NCBI GenBank assembly: GCA_026706815.1
Contig: JAPOYA010000057.1
Coordinates: 62,001 to 126,000 of the forward strand
Source of the DNA: Acidimicrobiaceae bacterium
Lineage (GTDB): Bacteria; Actinomycetota; Acidimicrobiia; Acidimicrobiales; Aldehydirespiratoraceae
Length of the DNA stretch: 64,000 bases
Direction: 5' to 3'
The notes under the pieces: generated by a model
What the model was told of the DNA's origin: nothing
Database searches by the model: none
What the model saw: only the letters and a program-made list of their open reading frames with translations
Program-made: the position numbers and the translations under genes
Shown here: piece after piece, positions 52,693 through 61,465 of the stretch
Position numbering within the stretch: position 1 is the first letter of the stretch
How the letters are laid out: every line of letters begins with the position of its first letter

Positions 52693-52698
52693 TAGCCT
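52693..52698 (+). promoter_or_regulatory. -10 box of nfuA
   Basis: TAGCCT, 7 nt before ATG 52706. Confidence 0.5.
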
Positions 52699-52705
52699 GA
52701 GTCCT

Positions 52706-53347
52706 ATGACGGAAACGGAACTTGCTGTCGCTGAAACCGACCGGGGCGAAGTCTTGATCGTCACCGATGCGGCACGCGCCACCGTCCTCGATATCCGTTC
52801 CAACGAAGATGACGCAGAATCGCTGGGACTTCGCGTAGAGGTGACCGGTGCCAGCGGGGTGGACTACACCTACGACCTCTCCCTTGAGCCCCTTGCTGAA
52901 AAAGCCGAAGACGACCACACCCATGAGAAGGACGGACTCACGGTGATCGTTCCAGCGCTCAGCGTCTCCGCCCTGACGGGCGCCACTCTCGACCTTCCGA
53001 CCAACGCCGGCCAAGGGGGCTTGGTGATCCGCAACCCGAATCGCCCGAACCCGCTCGGCGATATGGGCCGACTCGAATTGACCGGTGACTCAGCCAACAA
53101 GGTGCGCACCCTTCTGGCCGAGCGGATCAATCCCGCTCTTGCCTCACACGGTGGATACGCAGAACTGGTCGGTGTGGAGGGCGATCGGGCATTTGTGACG
53201 ATGGGCGGCGGTTGTCAAGGCTGCGCAATGAGTGCTGCGACTCTGCGCGAGGGGATCTCCAAAGCGATCCTTGAAGCCATCCCCGAAATCACCGAAGTCG
53301 TCGACACCACCGATCACGACCAAGGGGAAAACCCCTACTACTCGTAG
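52706..53347 (+). CDS. nfuA: NfuA-like Fe-S cluster carrier
   Basis: The 213-residue protein joins a degenerate A-type (HesB/IscA-like) domain without cluster cysteines (about 15-120) to a C-terminal Nfu domain with the CxxC in GGGCQGCAMSAATL. This is the E. coli NfuA layout. It delivers Fe-S clusters to apoproteins, for which MoaA (encoded here), the Rieske enzyme and ferrochelatase would be clients. The acidic His-containing loop DDHTHEKDG lies in the A-type part. Confidence 0.88.
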   Translation: MTETELAVAETDRGEVLIVTDAARATVLDIRSNEDDAESLGLRVEVTGASGVDYTYDLSLEPLAEKAEDDHTHEKDGLTVIVPALSVSALTGATLDLPTNAGQGGLVIRNPNRPNPLGDMGRLELTGDSANKVRTLLAERINPALASHGGYAELVGVEGDRAFVTMGGGCQGCAMSAATLREGISKAILEAIPEITEVVDTTDHDQGENPYYS

Positions 53348-53405
53348 CGCTTGGCTTTCGCCGGGGCACGGCCCGGAGCCCCGCGGGGCTCTAGCGGCGG
53401 GTGGG

Positions 53406-55235
53406 CTAGGGATTGAGCAGGGCCCGGACTTCGGTGGCGATGCTCTTGGCGTCGAGACCGAAGCGGGCGTGGATGGCGTCCGGGTTGGCGTGGGGGACGT
53501 ACTCCACTGGGATCCCCAACACTCGAATACGGCAGTCAGTGTCACGGTCGCCCAGCGTGTCGCGGACTGCTGCGCCGGCGCCTCCGATCCGCAATCCGTC
53601 CTCGACGGTGACAACCACGTCGTGTTCAGCGATGTCGTCGATCATCTTCGGATCCAGCGGAACCACCACTCGAGGGTCGTAAACCGTCGCCCCAATGCCG
53701 TTGGCGGCCAGCAGATCAGCCGCTCCCGTCACAGCGCCCAACATCTGGCCGAAGCCGAGCAACGCAACCTGCCCGTCGCCGGTCCGGGTCTTGCGCGCGT
53801 GGAGCCCCGCGCCGACTTCATTGTCGGCCACATGAGCAGCGGGGCTGCGGGACCAGCGGACAGCCACGGGACCGTCTGTGAGGTCCATGGCATCCTCCAT
53901 CATCTGTTGGAGCTCTTGGTAGCTCGAAGGAGCCAGCACGGTCATTCCAGGCACCTTCGTGAACAACACCATGTCCAACAGGCCATGATGCGATGCGCCG
54001 TCAGGGCCGGTCACACCCGCTCGGTCCACGCAGAAGATCACTGGTTGGCCATGCAAGCCGACGTCAAGGTTGATCTGATCAAAAGCCCTGCTCAGGAAGG
54101 TCGAATACACTGCGACGACCGGGCGCAGGCCACCCATCGCCATGCCCGTCGCAGCAGTGACAGCATGCTGTTCAGCAATACCGACGTCGAAACACCGCTC
54201 GGGGAACCGATCCCGGAAAGGCAGTAGACCGGTGGAATCAGGCATTGCGGCGGTGATTGCCACGAGTTCGGGATGCTGATCGCCCAACTTCACCAACGTC
54301 TCAGAGAATGCCGCCGTGTAAGAGCCGTCCTTCACCGACCCGATGTCGTGCATGTTCTTGATCGCGTCGTTCTCGGCCGGAGCGTAACCACGGCCCTTCT
54401 GGGTCAGCACATGCACAAGAACCGGTCCGTCGAACTCGGCGGCGTTGTGCAGCGCCTCCTCGAGCGACTCGATGTCGTGGCCGTCGAACGGACCGATGTA
54501 GCGGATGCCGAGGTTCTCGAAAAAAGCCGGCGGCTCCCACATCTCGCGGATCGCTGCTTTCGACATCTTCACGCCGCGCTTGATCTGCTCGCCTACCCAG
54601 GGGATGCGCTCAGCAATCTCCTCGACCTTCGCCTGCCGGCGCATGTAGATCGGATTGCTGCGAATCTTGACCAGGCTCTCGCTCAAACGGGAGACCGTGG
54701 GCGCATAGGAGCGACCGTTGTCGTTCAACACGATCACCACGTCGCGCCCGCTGTGCCCCAGGTTGTTGAGTCCCTCGAAAGCCATGCCCCCGGTAAGCGC
54801 ACCGTCGCCGACGACAGCCACTACCCGCCGACGCTCGTCATTGGCGTGAAACGCGGTGGCCAGACCGTGGGCATAGGACAACACCGTTGAAGCATGGCTG
54901 TTCTCAATCCAGTCATGTTCAGACTCCGCCCTCGACGGATACCCGGAAAGCCCGCCCTCCTGGCGCAGACGGCGGAATCCGGCGAGTCTCCCCGTCAGCA
55001 TCTTGTGGACATACGCTTGGTGTCCGGTGTCCCACAGAATCGCGTCGTGAGGAGAACGGAACACGCGGTGCAACGCGACCGACAGTTCCACCGCGCCGAG
55101 GTTGGAGCCCAGGTGACCGCTGTGCTCATTCACCGCCGAGACGATCTCCGCCCGGATCTGTTCGCAAAGATCATCGAGTTCTTCGAAACTGCGGCCCTGC
55201 AGGTCAATCGGGCCGTGGATGGCGTCGAGGCGCAT
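53406..55235 (-). CDS. dxs: 1-deoxy-D-xylulose-5-phosphate synthase
   Basis: Dxs condenses pyruvate and glyceraldehyde-3-phosphate, the first step of the MEP isoprenoid pathway. The 609-residue protein has the GHLGSNLGAVELSVAL motif, the thiamine diphosphate site GDGALTGGMAFEGLNNLG through NDNGRSYAP, and the C-terminal transketolase domain with VGIAEQHAVTAATGMA. ATG 55235 follows an AGGA site; the longer frame is not conserved. Its products feed undecaprenyl phosphate, recycled by UppP encoded nearby. Confidence 0.96.
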   Translation of the reverse strand: MRLDAIHGPIDLQGRSFEELDDLCEQIRAEIVSAVNEHSGHLGSNLGAVELSVALHRVFRSPHDAILWDTGHQAYVHKMLTGRLAGFRRLRQEGGLSGYPSRAESEHDWIENSHASTVLSYAHGLATAFHANDERRRVVAVVGDGALTGGMAFEGLNNLGHSGRDVVIVLNDNGRSYAPTVSRLSESLVKIRSNPIYMRRQAKVEEIAERIPWVGEQIKRGVKMSKAAIREMWEPPAFFENLGIRYIGPFDGHDIESLEEALHNAAEFDGPVLVHVLTQKGRGYAPAENDAIKNMHDIGSVKDGSYTAAFSETLVKLGDQHPELVAITAAMPDSTGLLPFRDRFPERCFDVGIAEQHAVTAATGMAMGGLRPVVAVYSTFLSRAFDQINLDVGLHGQPVIFCVDRAGVTGPDGASHHGLLDMVLFTKVPGMTVLAPSSYQELQQMMEDAMDLTDGPVAVRWSRSPAAHVADNEVGAGLHARKTRTGDGQVALLGFGQMLGAVTGAADLLAANGIGATVYDPRVVVPLDPKMIDDIAEHDVVVTVEDGLRIGGAGAAVRDTLGDRDTDCRIRVLGIPVEYVPHANPDAIHARFGLDAKSIATEVRALLNP

Positions 55236-55269
55236 GGATTTCCTATTGCGGCGGTGGGGGTAAGGAAGC

Positions 55270-56106
55270 TTAGCCATTCGAGACAGCGCTTGTGGAACGG
55301 CCTCGGCTGCCACCAGGCAAGAACTGCGAGAGCTTCGGAGCCAACAGCAGACCCAGAGCCACGGACACGAGGCCGCCCACGGCGTCGATCCAGTAGTGGT
55401 TGGCCGTGACCACGATCGAAAAGAGCGTCAGCAGCGGATAGGACGCAATCACCGCTCGGCTCGTCCGCCGCTTCAGCACCGGATACAAGCCGATCATGCA
55501 CCACACCGCCCAAGCGACATGCAGGCTCGGCATCGCCGCGTACTGATTCGAGATCGCCTCCATCGTCCCCGACTCGAAAGACCACAGTCCACCGGGATCA
55601 ACAAGAGTGTCGACATAGTTGTGGCCCGGCACGCAGACGCCGTACTGCGAAGCACAGTTCGACAACAGGCGCGGCGGCATCAGCGGATACAGCGCAAAGC
55701 CGATGAGGGCCGAAGCGGTGGTGACCGCCAGAGCCGACCGCATCAAGGTGTAGCGGGCCGGGAAACGAACGAACAGGTACACCATCACGAAGATCGTGAC
55801 GATGAAATGGAACGACCCGTAAAACACGTTCAAGAACACAATGAGCCATTCCCAATCGAGAAATTGCTGTTGCGTCCTTTCCTCGAGGTAGAGCCCCATG
55901 GCCTTCTCAATGTCGATTATGTCAAGGGCGTTTTCGTAGGAGCGCTGCCGCACACTGTCGCCGAGGGCTGAACCGAACTGGTTCCTGATATACGAATAGA
56001 CGATGTAGAACCCGAGCGTCATCCCGGCCTCGAGCCACCACTTCAACACCGGCCCCGGCGACGGGTTGCTTTCGACACTGGCGGCGTGCCCTGCTTCGAC
56101 GCGCAT
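55270..56106 (-). CDS. PAP2-like integral membrane phosphatase/transferase
   Basis: The 278-residue protein has about six helices. The PAP2/AUR1-like motifs are AAMPSLHVAWAVW (the SLH) and VTANHYWIDAVGG (the His/Asp dyad). Such proteins dephosphorylate lipid phosphates or transfer phospho-head groups, as in inositol phosphoceramide synthase. The first basic motif is degenerate. ATG 56106 is chosen, 7 nt behind TATGGT; a GTG-like longer start at 56118 exists. Confidence 0.82.
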   Translation of the reverse strand: MRVEAGHAASVESNPSPGPVLKWWLEAGMTLGFYIVYSYIRNQFGSALGDSVRQRSYENALDIIDIEKAMGLYLEERTQQQFLDWEWLIVFLNVFYGSFHFIVTIFVMVYLFVRFPARYTLMRSALAVTTASALIGFALYPLMPPRLLSNCASQYGVCVPGHNYVDTLVDPGGLWSFESGTMEAISNQYAAMPSLHVAWAVWCMIGLYPVLKRRTSRAVIASYPLLTLFSIVVTANHYWIDAVGGLVSVALGLLLAPKLSQFLPGGSRGRSTSAVSNG

Positions 56107-56113
56107 TGGCGGT

Positions 56114-56119
56114 ACCATA
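56114..56119 (-). promoter_or_regulatory. -10 box of the PAP2-like gene
   Basis: TATGGT on the reverse strand, 7 nt before ATG 56106, so the downstream ATG is favoured. Confidence 0.45.
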
Positions 56120-56146
56120 GCGACCTCTGGACCTTGGAGTTGCTAA

Positions 56147-57538
56147 GTGCTTGACCATCAGTTGATAAACCGCACCCTCAGCGCTGCGCTGAGCACGGGC
56201 GCGGAGTTCGCAGAAGTGTTCGTAGAAGACAAGAAGTCATCGTCGGCCATGCTCGACGACGGGAAGGTCGAGGAGCTGACAAGCGGCCGGGACCGAGGGG
56301 CCGGCATTCGCGTGGTGGTCGGGGACACAACCGGCTTCGCGCACACTGCGGATCTCTCGGAAGCTGGTCTCGCCGGGGCGGCCGAGGTCGCAGCGGCCGC
56401 GGCCCGGGGTGGAGGAGGCGGAACACGCACTGTCTCGGTCGGCAGCAGCGGCGTCTCGGCCGGCGCCACCGCCCAGGTTCCACCCGAAGACGTGGCCAAG
56501 ACCGCCAAAGTCGAACTGCTGGTGCGCGCCGACGCGGAAGCGCGAGCGGTGGGACCACAGGTCTCGCAGGTCGCGGCTCGCTATGGAGACAGCCGCCGCC
56601 GGATTCTGGTGGCCAACAGCGACGGACTCCTGGCCGAGGACGACCAGATCCGCACCCTGTTCTCGGTGTCGTGCGTGGCGACAGGCGACACCGGCCTGCA
56701 GACCGGCCGCGAGTCGGTGGGCCGAACCATCGGATTCGAGCTCTTTGAAGAAACCGACGTCGCCGAGCTGGCTCGACGGGCAGCCGACCGTGCGACAACC
56801 AAACTGAGCGCGCGTCCAGCACCCTCGGGGACGATGCCGGTGGTGGTCGGCCCGGGCGGCGGGGGTGTGCTGTTTCACGAGGCGTGCGGCCATGGCCTGG
56901 AAGCTGACCTGGTAGCCAAATCGGCGAGCGTCTTCGCCGGCCGGGTCGGTGAACAGGTGGCCACGCCTCTTGTCACCCTTATCGACGACGGCACCATGGC
57001 CGGCGAATGGGGGCACTTCGCGATCGACGACGAAGGCCGAGAAGCCGCGCACAACGTATTGATCGACCGCGGGGTGCTCACCGACTACATGTGGGACCAC
57101 TTGCGTGCCCGCAAGCAGGGCCGGCCGAGCTCGGGCAACGGTCGGCGCCAGAGCTATCAGCATCTGCCGATGGTGCGAATGACCAACACCTACATCAGCA
57201 ACGGTGAAGACGACCCGGACGACATAATCTCCGGAACCGGATCAGGTGTGTATGTCGCGCAACTCGGCGGAGGGCAGGTCAACACCGCGACCGGCGACTT
57301 CGTGTTCGGCATGACCGAGGCCTACCTGATCGAGAACGGCGAGATCGGCGATCCGATACGGCAAGGAAACCTCATTGGCAACGGACCCGAGACCCTCAAG
57401 TTGATCGAGGCTGTCGGCAATGACTTTGCAATGGGCTCACCCGGCACCTGCGGCAAGGACGGCCAGGGCGTGCCGGTCGGGGACGGCACCCCGACGCTGC
57501 GGGTGAAGGCTCTCACCATCGGCGGCACCGCGGCCTGA
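56147..57538 (+). CDS. tldD: TldD-like metalloprotease subunit
   Basis: TldD/TldE proteases process peptides such as microcin B17 precursor and the CcdA antitoxin. The 463-residue protein has the zinc-binding HEACGH (an HExxxH form) in VLFHEACGHGLEAD. The family C-terminus (GSPGTCGKDGQGVPVGDG) is complete. The GTG start at 56147 follows a GGAG site. It is followed by tldE with a 9-base gap, which fits a heterodimer operon. Confidence 0.93.
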   Translation: MLDHQLINRTLSAALSTGAEFAEVFVEDKKSSSAMLDDGKVEELTSGRDRGAGIRVVVGDTTGFAHTADLSEAGLAGAAEVAAAAARGGGGGTRTVSVGSSGVSAGATAQVPPEDVAKTAKVELLVRADAEARAVGPQVSQVAARYGDSRRRILVANSDGLLAEDDQIRTLFSVSCVATGDTGLQTGRESVGRTIGFELFEETDVAELARRAADRATTKLSARPAPSGTMPVVVGPGGGGVLFHEACGHGLEADLVAKSASVFAGRVGEQVATPLVTLIDDGTMAGEWGHFAIDDEGREAAHNVLIDRGVLTDYMWDHLRARKQGRPSSGNGRRQSYQHLPMVRMTNTYISNGEDDPDDIISGTGSGVYVAQLGGGQVNTATGDFVFGMTEAYLIENGEIGDPIRQGNLIGNGPETLKLIEAVGNDFAMGSPGTCGKDGQGVPVGDGTPTLRVKALTIGGTAA

Positions 57539-57547
57539 GGCGCTGTC

Positions 57548-58915
57548 ATGGCTGAGACGAACGGATCGACCAGCACGGAGCTGTTGGATATCGCCACTCG
57601 GGTTGCGGGTTGGGCGGACAGCGGCGAACAGGTAGAGGTCTTCGTTGCTGAAGAACTCGAAACCGAGGTTCGGGCATACCAGGGAGCGGTCGAATCGTTC
57701 ACGTCGGCTCGAAGCCAGGGGATTGGCGTGCGGGTTGTGGCCAACGGTCGCCAGGGGTATGCCTACGCGGGGACTCTCGACTCGTCGGCGTTGTCGGAGA
57801 CTTTGCAAGAAGCACGTGACAACGCCGCCTTCGCCGAACCCGACGAATTCAACGGTGTGGCACAGCCTGACGGCGTGGACCCCGTCGCATTCGACCTGTT
57901 CGACCCGTCGCTGGACGACTTCTCAACCGACGAGAAGGTCGCGCTCGCGGTCGAGCTCGAGCGCTGCACCCTCGGCGCAGACCAGCGGATCGCCGGGATC
58001 GAGACTGCCGAATACGCCGACACGCGTTGCGAGTCTGCGATCGCCACGTCCACGGGTATCGCCGGCGCCAGCCGCGAAACCGGCTGCTATCTGGCGACCT
58101 ACGCAATGGCCGAGGCCGACGGCGAAACCCAGACGGGTTTCGGGTACTCGATCGGCAGGGGGCCAGGCGCCCTGGACGTAGAACTTGCTGCCACCGAAGC
58201 GGCCGAGAGGGCCACTCGACTCCTGGGAGCGACCAAACCGCAGACGAGCAAGCTGACCGTCGTGCTTGATCCGTGGGTGACGGCCCAGTTGCTCGGAATC
58301 ATCGGCGGAACGCTGAGCGGTGATGCGGTGCAGCGCGGTCGCTCCTTTTTCGCTGATCGAGTTGGTGAGCAAGTGGCAGTAGCCGACCTCTGTCTTCTCG
58401 ACGACGCCACCAACGTCGACGCTTTCACAGCTTCCGCGGTCGACGGCGAGGGGCTTGCCACGCGTCCGAATTCACTGATCGACTCAGGGGTGCTGCAGGG
58501 TTTCCTCCACAACTCCTACACGGCCCGGCGGGGTGCAACCTCGTCCACCGGCTCAGCGGTGCGCGCCGGCTTCAAAGGCGCCCCGGGGGTTGGTTCCCAA
58601 GCATTGGCTCTGCGTCCCGGCACGCGTAGCCGACAAGAGCTCATCGCCGGTATCGACGACGGCCTCCTGGTGCAGGGCGTCACCGGACTGCACTCCGGCG
58701 TCAATCCGGTTTCTGGGGATTTCTCCACTGGCGCTGAAGGGCTTCGAATCCGCAGAGGCGCCCTGGCCGAACCGGTACGGGAGGTCACCATCGCTTCGAC
58801 CCTCCAGCGGATACTGCTCGACATAACCGAAATAGGCGATGATCTGCAGTGGCTGCCAATGAGCGCTGCGGGTGTTTCCCTGGTCGTCGCCGATGTGATG
58901 ATGTCGGGCGCCTGA
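57548..58915 (+). CDS. tldE: PmbA/TldE-like subunit
   Basis: The 455-residue protein is the non-catalytic partner of TldD. It lacks the HExxxH and matches PmbA/TldE in its C-terminal domain with GLLVQGVTGLHSGVNPVSGDFS. The N-terminal half has the beta-barrel repeat with GIGVRVVANGRQGYAYAGTLDSSAL. Its stop is 11 bases before uppP. Confidence 0.92.
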   Translation: MAETNGSTSTELLDIATRVAGWADSGEQVEVFVAEELETEVRAYQGAVESFTSARSQGIGVRVVANGRQGYAYAGTLDSSALSETLQEARDNAAFAEPDEFNGVAQPDGVDPVAFDLFDPSLDDFSTDEKVALAVELERCTLGADQRIAGIETAEYADTRCESAIATSTGIAGASRETGCYLATYAMAEADGETQTGFGYSIGRGPGALDVELAATEAAERATRLLGATKPQTSKLTVVLDPWVTAQLLGIIGGTLSGDAVQRGRSFFADRVGEQVAVADLCLLDDATNVDAFTASAVDGEGLATRPNSLIDSGVLQGFLHNSYTARRGATSSTGSAVRAGFKGAPGVGSQALALRPGTRSRQELIAGIDDGLLVQGVTGLHSGVNPVSGDFSTGAEGLRIRRGALAEPVREVTIASTLQRILLDITEIGDDLQWLPMSAAGVSLVVADVMMSGA

Positions 58916-58926
58916 GCCGGTGGCCG

Positions 58927-59748
58927 ATGTCAGTTCTGCACGCCATTGTCCTCGGCATTGTGCAGGGTCTCTCTGAGTTCTTCCCCATCTCATCGAGTGC
59001 GCATCTGGAGCTGACTCGCCGGCTGTTCGGCTGGGAGGAACTGAGTGGTGAGCTCGAGACGTCGTTCGACGTTGCGGTGCATCTTGGAACGCTCGTCGGC
59101 GCGATCGCCTACCTCCGTGCCGATATAGCGAAGTACCTCGTCGCCGGACTGGCGCCTCTGCGGCGGCGACCGCTCACCAACGATGGGCGTGTCGGCTGGT
59201 TCTTGGTCGCTTCTGCGGCGCCGGCGGGGTTGGTTGGCGTGGCCCTGGCCGATCAGATCGACAACCTTGAGGGGACAGCCGCGATCGCGGTCGTGTTGAT
59301 CGTGTTCGGGTTGTTGCTGCTGTTGGCTGACCGGATGCCGGAGCGGCGCGGCCGAGACGAGTTCACCCTTCGTGACGCCCTGCTTATGGGCGTTGGCCAA
59401 GCTCTGGCTCTGCAGCCTGGAGTCTCTCGTTCTGGAGCAGCCCTCACAGTTTCGCGTCTGCTCGGTTTCGAGAGGGACGCAGCGGTCCGGCTGGTCTTCT
59501 TGATGAGCCTTCCAGTCATTGCCGGCGCTGGACTGTTCTCCTTGTTGACCGCAGATATTCCGCCGTCATTTCGGGCTCCGTTCCTCTCAGGCGCCGCGAC
59601 CTCTGCGGTGACGGGCTGGGTTGCGGTGTGGGGAATGCTCCGCCTGGTCCGGCGCCACAGCTTCACTCCGTTCGTCTGGTACCGGGTGATCCTCGGCCTC
59701 GGCGTGCTCGGCATTCTGGCCGCCTCTATGTCCACTACAGCCAGCTAA
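58927..59748 (+). CDS. uppP: undecaprenyl-diphosphatase
   Basis: UppP (BacA) removes a phosphate from undecaprenyl diphosphate to recycle the cell-wall carrier and confers bacitracin resistance. The 273-residue membrane protein has the two signature motifs GLSEFFPISSSAHLEL and LQPGVSRSGAALTVSRL. It starts with ATG 58927 directly after tldE. The stop overlaps the convergent SAF gene (CTAA). Confidence 0.95.
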   Translation: MSVLHAIVLGIVQGLSEFFPISSSAHLELTRRLFGWEELSGELETSFDVAVHLGTLVGAIAYLRADIAKYLVAGLAPLRRRPLTNDGRVGWFLVASAAPAGLVGVALADQIDNLEGTAAIAVVLIVFGLLLLLADRMPERRGRDEFTLRDALLMGVGQALALQPGVSRSGAALTVSRLLGFERDAAVRLVFLMSLPVIAGAGLFSLLTADIPPSFRAPFLSGAATSAVTGWVAVWGMLRLVRRHSFTPFVWYRVILGLGVLGILAASMSTTAS

Positions 59749-60368
59749 CCGACAAGGACAGGAACGACGCCTCCGGTGGTCAACGATTGAATGACGGCTT
59801 GGATCTGTTGATCCGCTATGGCGACGGTGGCGAAACCTTCGTGAACCTCGATGACGCGTGCATCGTCGGCCAATCGCTTGCCGTCGATGAGGCCGTACAG
59901 ATCAACCAAGTCTCCTGCTCCCAAGGGGGTTCCGTCGGTTGCGATGGTCAGCCCTCCCGCAGCCTCGCCGAGTTGAGCGGCCAACTGCCCGGTGGCGGTC
60001 GTGAGCCTCCCGTCTCGGACGATCTCCCCGGTCGCCATGGAATCTCTCAGCATGAGCCCGTTCGGGTCGGTGAGCGTCGCGTCGTGAGGTGTTCCCGCAG
60101 TTGGGAGTCGTGTCGAGGCGAGATCATCGGTGGTGAGAGTCGTGCCGGCTTCCAAGTCTCTGGTGACCACCCAACCGTCGATTTCGGTTTGCCACTGCGC
60201 TCGTGCTGTTGCAGCGCTGTCGTAGATCCCCGCGAGCCATAATCCGACGCCCAGACCGATCGCCGCCGTCAGGACGAATCTCGGCCAGCGACTACGGCGA
60301 ACAGCCACCCGACAACTGCCGATTGTGGCGCGCAACGCTGCTATTGGCGGCCTGCCCAGCTCAAACAT
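59745..60368 (-). CDS. SAF-domain protein (CpaB/RcpC-like)
   Basis: The 207-residue protein has an N-terminal membrane segment (about 30-48) and an SAF domain (VVTRDLEAGTTLTTDDLAST onward) found in Flp pilus assembly protein CpaB. It would sit on the outer side of the membrane. No pilus genes are nearby. ATG 60368 follows AGGGGG. The frame upstream is antisense to the FmdB-like gene's neighbourhood and unsupported. Confidence 0.7.
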   Translation of the reverse strand: MFELGRPPIAALRATIGSCRVAVRRSRWPRFVLTAAIGLGVGLWLAGIYDSAATARAQWQTEIDGWVVTRDLEAGTTLTTDDLASTRLPTAGTPHDATLTDPNGLMLRDSMATGEIVRDGRLTTATGQLAAQLGEAAGGLTIATDGTPLGAGDLVDLYGLIDGKRLADDARVIEVHEGFATVAIADQQIQAVIQSLTTGGVVPVLVG

Positions 60369-60421
60369 GTTCGCCCCCTGTGGAGGCTCGAGAATTGTTG
60401 GGGGAAGCTGTGAGGGGAGTG

Positions 60422-60778
60422 TCAGGCAGCGCTCGAGGCGTTGCTCTTGGAGGTGTTGGAACCGTTCACGGACGACCCGGAATCGCTGGTCGAAGAACTC
60501 GACTCGCTCTTTGCAGTGCTTGATTCGCTGGTCGAAGAACTCGAGCGGGACTCCTCCGATGCCCTGGATCGGGCGTTCGAGCCGTGGTCGTTCTTGTAGA
60601 AACCCTCGCCCTTGAAAGAGATTCCAACCTTCGAGAACACTTTCTTGACGGGTGCGCCGCACTCTTGATCCTCGTTGTCATGGACTAGAGTGCAGACTGT
60701 CAGGGCTTCGTCGCGGAACGACTGCCACAACTCGAACATCTCTCCGGTGCGCTGACAGCGATAGTCGTACGTGGGCAC
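60422..60778 (-). CDS. FmdB-like protein with degraded zinc ribbon and Ser-rich tail
   Basis: The 118-residue product starts MPTYDYRCQRTGEMFELWQSF and keeps the FmdB layout (ISFKGEGFYKNDHG at about 52-65). In FmdB the first knuckle is CxxCG; here the second Cys is replaced by Thr, and the second knuckle is altered too (VCTLVHDNEDQECG). Zinc binding may be lost. A Ser/Thr-rich tail of about 50 residues follows. GTG 60778 is 8 bases behind TATCCT and divergent from plsY. Confidence 0.75.
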   Translation of the reverse strand: MPTYDYRCQRTGEMFELWQSFRDEALTVCTLVHDNEDQECGAPVKKVFSKVGISFKGEGFYKNDHGSNARSRASEESRSSSSTSESSTAKSESSSSTSDSGSSVNGSNTSKSNASSAA

Positions 60779-60817
60779 GAGGAGAGAGGATACCTGTGCC
60801 GACAGCGCTCGCCACCG

Positions 60818-60823
60818 TACGAT
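60818..60823 (+). promoter_or_regulatory. -10 box of plsY
   Basis: TACGAT, 6 nt before GTG 60830. Confidence 0.5.
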
Positions 60824-60829
60824 GGTCGG

Positions 60830-61384
60830 GTGATTGAAGTTGCCGCCCTTGCGGTCGGCGCCTACGTCTTTGGAATGTTCCCGACTGCGACGATCGTGGG
60901 GCGGCGCATGGGCGTCGATCCAACCCGCGAGGGCTCGGGCAATCCCGGTGCGTCCAACATCTATCGGCTCGGGAGCCGCAGGGCCGGTGTGGTCGTCGGG
61001 CTGATCGACATGTGCAAGGGCGCGGCTCCCGCGGCGGCGGCTCTCGCACTGTCCGGCCGGCCTGCCGCACATGCCGTATGGGTGGCTGCGGTGGCCGGGC
61101 ATGTCTGGCCGGTGCTTCGACGCTTTCGCGGCGGCAAGGGTGTGGCCACCGCAGGCGGCGCAGGCCTGGTTGTCAGCCCTGTCATCGGCTTGCTGTGCGC
61201 GCTGTCCTTCCTCATTGTGGTGAAGGTGATGAGGGTCGCCGCGTTGGGATCACTGTCAATCGCGTTCTCGTATCCGGTGCTGGCGACCATTGCGGGTCTC
61301 CCGACTTGGGAGATCCTGGTGTCGATCGGGGTCGCGGCCATCCTTGTCGCACGCCACCAGTCCAACATCCGCCGCCTCATTTAG
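60830..61384 (+). CDS. plsY: acyl-phosphate:glycerol-3-phosphate acyltransferase
   Basis: PlsY makes lysophosphatidic acid from acyl-phosphate and glycerol-3-phosphate, using the GpsA product. The 184-residue membrane protein has EGSGNPGASNIYRLG, the GHVWPVLRRFRGGKGVATAGG motif and a C-terminal ARHQSNIRRL. Length and motifs fit. The GTG at 60830 follows a leaderless promoter. Confidence 0.93.
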   Translation: MIEVAALAVGAYVFGMFPTATIVGRRMGVDPTREGSGNPGASNIYRLGSRRAGVVVGLIDMCKGAAPAAAALALSGRPAAHAVWVAAVAGHVWPVLRRFRGGKGVATAGGAGLVVSPVIGLLCALSFLIVVKVMRVAALGSLSIAFSYPVLATIAGLPTWEILVSIGVAAILVARHQSNIRRLI

Positions 61385-61465
61385 GAGCGCCGGCTGCCGA
61401 CAGCCAACCACCAGCGTCGTGCGTCGGCGGTGGCATCTGGTCCCGCGTTGGGGCACGCTTTAGGT

